From Burkholderiales bacterium UBA2459 (GTDB lineage Bacteria; Pseudomonadota; Gammaproteobacteria; Burkholderiales; Burkholderiaceae_E), in NCBI GenBank assembly GCA_002342365.1, contig DDPV01000029.1, forward strand, positions 2,611-18,586: a stretch of 15,976 bases of DNA, written 5' to 3'. Each line of letters starts with the position of its first letter. The first letter of the stretch is position 1. The notes beneath the pieces were generated by a model. That model saw nothing but the letters and a program-made list of their open reading frames with translations, did no database searches and was not told where the DNA came from. The translations under genes and the position numbers were made by a program. Below are positions 12,694-15,976 of this stretch, one piece after another.

Positions 12694-13473
12694 ATGCGAA
12701 GTGAAGCGCTCTTGCAGTGGCAGGGCACGCTGGTGCTCTTGCGCAAGGAAGTCATCCGGTTTCGCAAGGTAAGCGTGCAAACGGTGCTTGCACCGGTGCT
12801 TTCGGCTGTATTGTTCCTGATCGTCTTTCAGCATGTGCTGGCTGGCCGCATGAATCTTCCAGGCGAAATGAGCTACGCGGCATTCCTTGTCCCTGGGCTG
12901 GCGATGATGGCTTTGCAGCAAAACGCCTTCGCCAACAGCTCCTCGTCGCTCACCCAAAGCAAGGTCACCGGAAATCTGGTTTTTCTCTTGCTCACCCCCC
13001 TGCCCGCATGGTCCTGGTTTGTGGGTTATGTGGGCGGCGGCGTGGTCCGGGGGCTTGTGGTCGGGCTGGCGGTTTGGCTCTCGACTTTGCCCTTCGTCTG
13101 GACTTGGCCGGTGCACCCCGGCTATGCGCTGGCCATGCTGCTGATCGCCGCTGTGTTGATGTCGGCACTCGGTTTACTCGCCGGCCTTTGGGCCGACAAA
13201 TGGGACCAGTTATCGCTCTTTCAATCATTTCTGATCAATCCGCTCAGTTTTCTAGCTGGGGTCTTTTACTCCGTACAGTCTTTGCAAGAGCCCTGGAAGC
13301 AGCTTGCGCACGCCAACCCATTTTTTTACATGATTGATGGCCTGCGCTGGAGTTTTTATGGCGTTTCGGACGCTGCGGCCGAACTGGATTTCGCGGTTTC
13401 GATCGGTTTTTGCATCGCCGTCAGCCTGATCTGTTGTGTGATGCTCCAGCGTGGCTGGCGAATCCGACACTGA
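12694..13473 (+). CDS. ABC-2 type transporter permease (YadH-like)
   Basis: The 259-residue product has about six hydrophobic segments (near 29-49, 60-78, 109-137, 144-165, 177-195 and 233-251) and resembles inner-membrane permeases of the YadH/NodJ group, which export an unknown or lipid-like substrate with a separate ATPase. Typical stretches are NAFANSSSSLTQSKVTGNLV (77-96), FLLLTPLPAWSWF and FLAGVFYSVQSLQEPWKQL (186-204) with ANPFFYMIDGLRWSFYGVSD. No ATPase gene (YadG type) is in the window, although such pairs are usually adjacent. The start has no clear ribosome binding site. It may be read through from rplQ. Confidence 0.85.
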   Translation: MRSEALLQWQGTLVLLRKEVIRFRKVSVQTVLAPVLSAVLFLIVFQHVLAGRMNLPGEMSYAAFLVPGLAMMALQQNAFANSSSSLTQSKVTGNLVFLLLTPLPAWSWFVGYVGGGVVRGLVVGLAVWLSTLPFVWTWPVHPGYALAMLLIAAVLMSALGLLAGLWADKWDQLSLFQSFLINPLSFLAGVFYSVQSLQEPWKQLAHANPFFYMIDGLRWSFYGVSDAAAELDFAVSIGFCIAVSLICCVMLQRGWRIRH

Positions 13474-13489
13474 GGCTTGGGCTGGTCGC

Positions 13490-14662
13490 GTGAATACTTT
13501 TAACTTTCCTCCCGTGAAAATGCCCAAGACCGAGGGCGAGTTACGAGCGTCGGTTCGTGAGCTTGTCAGGCAAGAAGTCGAGGCTGGACGAATCATTCCC
13601 CAAAGCAACAGCTGGTCGATCCACGATGCCGCGTTTAGCCGCAGGCTGGGGCAAGCGGGCTTCCTGGGGATGACCTGGCCACGCCGCTACGGCGGCCATG
13701 AACGCAGCACGCTGGAGCGCTACGTGGTGGTCGAAGAGTTGCTTGCAGCCGGTGCGCCCGTCGGGGCGCATTGGGTAGCCGATCGTCAGAGCGGTTACCA
13801 GATCTTGCACCATGGCTCGGAGAGGGCGCGCGCCGAAATCCTTCCGCGAATCGCTGCCGGCGAGTGTTTTTTTGGCATTGGCATGAGCGAACCCGACTCC
13901 GGCTCTGATCTGGCAGCGGTTCGCAGTCGTGCCCGAAAAACCGCGGATGGCTGGCGTATCTCGGGCAGCAAGATCTGGACCAGCGGTGCCCATCATGCGC
14001 ACTACCTGATCGCGTTGCTGCGTACGGGCGGGCCAGAGGCTCAGCGGCAGGGCGGACTGACCCAATTCATTATCGACACCAGGCAATCAGGTATCGAAAT
14101 TCGCCCGATTTACAACCTGTATGGCGGGCATGACTTCAATCAGATCACTTTTGACGACTGCTGGGTACCGGACGACATGATGATTGGTGAGGAGGGCAGC
14201 GGCTGGGATCGGGTTACCGGCGAGCTTGCCTTCGAACGATCGGGCCCGGATCGCTTTTTGACAACCTTTCCGCTTCTGACAAAGGCATTGACTGCGCTTT
14301 CGGATTCGGCGCAGTGCGCGCAGGCGGGCCAGCTTGCTGATCAGGATGCGGCACAAATCGGGCGTATGCTCAGCCATTTGATGGCCTTAAGGACGATGTC
14401 TGGCTCCATTGCGGGCATGCTCGAACAAGGCGAGCAACCGCTTGTCGAAGCCGCCTTGGTGAAAGATCTTGGTACCGCTTTTGAACGCGAGATTCCCGAA
14501 CGCCTGCGAAGTCTACTGCCGCTTGAAGCGATGCTCGGTGATGAGCGATCGCTCGCCCACCAGTGGGGTATGACCATGCTGCAGGCGCCATCCTTTACCC
14601 TGCGTGGCGGCACCCGCGAGATCTTGCGCGGGATGATCGCGCGCGGCCTCGGGCTGCGTTAG
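13490..14662 (+). CDS. Acyl-CoA dehydrogenase family protein, first of a pair
   Basis: Flavoprotein of the acyl-CoA dehydrogenase fold, about 390 residues from GTG 13490. The N-terminal helical part contains FLGMTWPRRYGG; the middle beta domain contains GMSEPDSGSDLAAVRSRARK (131-150) and GWRISGSKIWTSGAHHAHY, which bind FAD and substrate. The C terminus reads SFTLRGGTREILRGMIARG: the position of the usual catalytic Glu in YEGT-type enzymes is Gly. ELAFERSGPDR (245-255) might supply a base, as in isovaleryl-type enzymes; this is inference. The R-x-Q-F-G motif is absent. An upstream GTG at 13451 would overlap the permease by 23 bases; 13490 fits relatives better. Substrate unknown. Confidence 0.85.
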   Translation: MNTFNFPPVKMPKTEGELRASVRELVRQEVEAGRIIPQSNSWSIHDAAFSRRLGQAGFLGMTWPRRYGGHERSTLERYVVVEELLAAGAPVGAHWVADRQSGYQILHHGSERARAEILPRIAAGECFFGIGMSEPDSGSDLAAVRSRARKTADGWRISGSKIWTSGAHHAHYLIALLRTGGPEAQRQGGLTQFIIDTRQSGIEIRPIYNLYGGHDFNQITFDDCWVPDDMMIGEEGSGWDRVTGELAFERSGPDRFLTTFPLLTKALTALSDSAQCAQAGQLADQDAAQIGRMLSHLMALRTMSGSIAGMLEQGEQPLVEAALVKDLGTAFEREIPERLRSLLPLEAMLGDERSLAHQWGMTMLQAPSFTLRGGTREILRGMIARGLGLR

Positions 14663-14775
14663 GCCTTCATCTTCGTTAGGCCTGTATCTTCCTTAGGCTT
14701 GTATCCGCGTTAGTGGCTGTATCTGCCTTGGGTCTGTATTGGCGTTAGGTCTGTATTGGCGTTGGGGGCTATATG
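14658..14775 (+). repeat. Seven-unit 17-bp tandem repeat between the two dehydrogenase genes
   Basis: Units start at 14658, 14675, 14692, 14709, 14727, 14744 and 14761, with consensus GTTAGGYCTGTATYKKC. Six are 17 bases and the fourth 18. Unit 1 includes the TAG stop of the upstream gene (14660-14662). The last, partial unit runs into the ATG of the downstream gene and carries GGGGG at 14764-14768, the likely ribosome binding site. Units 1-2 and 5-6 are the most alike, suggesting local expansion. There is no unique spacer between units, so it is not a CRISPR array. Confidence 0.93.
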
Positions 14776-15924
14776 AACGATTCGGCAGCGGGCGAGCAAG
14801 CAAACCAGGCCTTGATTGACGCGGTCGATCGGGTTGCGCTTTTACATGGCGAACGCAGTTTGCGGGAGTCGGCGGAAGCGGGGCAGTGGCCGCAAGCCTT
14901 GTGGCAGGATTTGCAAGCGCTCGGCATTGCCAGGGCAAGCCTCGCAGAAGAGGATGGCGGCGCCGACCTAAGCCTTGCCGAGTTGCTGCCTATTCTCGGA
15001 AGGTTGGCGTTTCATGCGCTTGCGGTGCCGATGGTCGAAACCGCGGTCGCGCTGGCTCTTTCGCGCCGCGCTGACTTCTTGCCTGCCGGGTGGCTATACG
15101 ATCAGCCGCTCACTTTGGGTCTGATGGATTCGCAGGGCAGGCTTCAGGGGCTTGCCTACGGTCCGCATTGTAAGGCTGCTCTGGTTGCGCTGGGCAGCGG
15201 GCATGAGGCATCGCTGGCATGGCTCGATCTGCCTTCTGATAGCGCAGGCCTTGAGCGTGGCGGCTTGAGTCCTGCAGCCCAGGACGCTGCCGGTGGTGCG
15301 CCACTGGCTCAGGTGGCGATTGCGATGGTCCATCGCCGCAATCTTGCTGGCGAAGCCTGTTGCGATCTGCAATGTTCGCGCGCCTATCTCGATTCCTTGC
15401 CCAAACGTTCTTTGCCGCATGCCGATCGATGGTTGATGCAAGCCGGAGCGCTGATGCGAAGCGTTCAGATGAGCCACGCGATGAGCAAAGCCTTGGAGCT
15501 TTCTTTGCAGTTTGCCAACGACCGGGTGCAGTTTGGTAAGCCGATTGGCAAATTCCAGGCGGTTCAACATATGCTGGCGGTGATGGCCAGCGAAGTCGCT
15601 GCCGCATCGGCGATTGTTGCGCGCGCGAGCCAGGTTTTCAGCGCCTCGCGTTGGCCCGATCCGGTTGATGCAGACGCATGCCAGTGGTGGGTTGGCGCAG
15701 CCAAGGCCCGTTGCGGTGAGGCCTCAGCAAAGGTCTTTGAAATCGCCCATCAGGTACACGCTGCCATGGGTTACACCCGCGAACATCTCTTGCACTTCAG
15801 CAGTCGACGTCTCCTGGCCTGGCGCGATAGCTTTGGTGCCGAATATGAATGGCAAAAGCGCCTGGGGCATCAGGCCATGGCATTGGGTCCCGACAAACTC
15901 TGGCCCAGGCTTGCTGAGCACTGA
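14773..15924 (+). CDS. Acyl-CoA dehydrogenase family protein, second of a pair
   Basis: The 383-residue product has a C-terminal acyl-CoA dehydrogenase domain: RVQFGKPIGKFQAVQHMLAV (251-270) is the FAD-contacting R-x-Q-F-G motif, and QVHAAMGYTREH (327-338) and RRLLAWRDSFG (345-355) are typical. The N-terminal half is weakly conserved and lacks the G-x-S-E-P-x-x-G-S-D motif of the middle domain. That is the complement of the preceding gene, which has the middle motif but not R-x-Q-F-G. Adjacent pairs of this kind form heterotetramers with a shared active site in actinobacterial sterol degradation. Here the same assembly is inferred; the substrate cannot be read from the sequence. Confidence 0.85.
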   Translation: MNDSAAGEQANQALIDAVDRVALLHGERSLRESAEAGQWPQALWQDLQALGIARASLAEEDGGADLSLAELLPILGRLAFHALAVPMVETAVALALSRRADFLPAGWLYDQPLTLGLMDSQGRLQGLAYGPHCKAALVALGSGHEASLAWLDLPSDSAGLERGGLSPAAQDAAGGAPLAQVAIAMVHRRNLAGEACCDLQCSRAYLDSLPKRSLPHADRWLMQAGALMRSVQMSHAMSKALELSLQFANDRVQFGKPIGKFQAVQHMLAVMASEVAAASAIVARASQVFSASRWPDPVDADACQWWVGAAKARCGEASAKVFEIAHQVHAAMGYTREHLLHFSSRRLLAWRDSFGAEYEWQKRLGHQAMALGPDKLWPRLAEH

Positions 15925-15931
15925 GGACGTC

Positions 15932-15938
15932 GAAGGAG
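15932..15938 (+). promoter_or_regulatory. Strong ribosome binding site before the window end, gene not resolved
   Basis: GAAGGAG follows the stop of the second dehydrogenase by seven bases. The ATG at 15940 is followed after two codons by TGA (Met-Ala-Leu-stop), and the GTG at 15948 runs only seven codons to TAG at 15969-15971. A following gene is likely, but its start cannot be placed within the remaining bases. Confidence 0.4.
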
Positions 15939-15976
15939 CATGGCTTTGTGAGTCGATTTGTGAATCATTAGCCAAG

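Noticed and set aside
12717..13337. 206-codon frame inside the ABC permease gene, same strand
   Set aside because: The permease frame shows clear membrane segments and family motifs; the other frame gives Arg/Pro/Gly-rich sequence typical of an off-phase read of GC-rich DNA.
13451..13489. GTG 13451 as start of the first acyl-CoA dehydrogenase
   Set aside because: It would overlap the permease by 23 bases without a ribosome binding site; the GTG at 13490 gives an N terminus (MNTFNFPPV) like relatives. The choice is not fully certain.
13541..14086. 181-codon frame on the minus strand inside the first dehydrogenase
   Set aside because: Antisense shadow of a gene with conserved motifs; no ribosome binding site and no recognisable domain.
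14658..14775. CRISPR array
   Set aside because: The 17-base units are directly contiguous with no unique spacers and show gradual divergence, so this is a simple tandem repeat.

Overview
This window is almost certainly from a betaproteobacterium, most likely Burkholderiales. The evidence is the protein sequences (S8 starting MSMSDPIADM, S4 starting ARYTGPKAKLSRREGTD, RpoA, SecY) and the gene order, with infA between secY and rpmJ inside the spc cluster. The base composition is GC-rich with GC-rich third positions. All genes lie on the + strand.

Layout. 1-3017 is the distal part of the S10 operon: rplB (5' end cut off by the window), rpsS, rplV, rpsC, rplP, rpmC, rpsQ. 3018-3373 is a 356-base non-coding stretch with a good sigma-70 promoter and a long leader that can fold, which opens the spc operon. 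3374-9492 is spc: rplN, rplX, a possible 31-codon small ORF, rplE, rpsN, rpsH, rplF, rplR, rpsE, rpmD, rplO, secY, infA, rpmJ. 9508-12668 is the alpha operon: rpsM, rpsK, rpsD, rpoA, rplQ. Together these encode ribosomal proteins of both subunits, the main translocon subunit SecY, initiation factor IF-1 and the alpha subunit of RNA polymerase.

12694-15924 is accessory. An ABC-2 type transporter permease (YadH-like) follows rplQ after 25 bases with no visible terminator and no ATPase gene in the window. It overlaps or nearly abuts the first of two acyl-CoA dehydrogenase genes. Those two genes carry complementary halves of the usual motifs, as in heterotetrameric acyl-CoA dehydrogenases. The space between them is filled by seven copies of a 17-bp tandem repeat running from the stop codon of the first to the start codon of the second.

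The coding content is ordinary for ribosomal operons. What deserves a second look lies between and at the edges of genes: the rplN leader with two identical GGTGGG segments competing for one CCCACC; the small ORF exactly filling the rplX-rplE gap; short tandem duplications that copy the upstream gene's stop codon (after rpsN, after rpsK, and the 17-bp array); an 11-bp hairpin just before rpsD; and a shortened, altered GGGEG loop in L2. No RNA genes, CRISPR array, insertion sequence or origin was seen.
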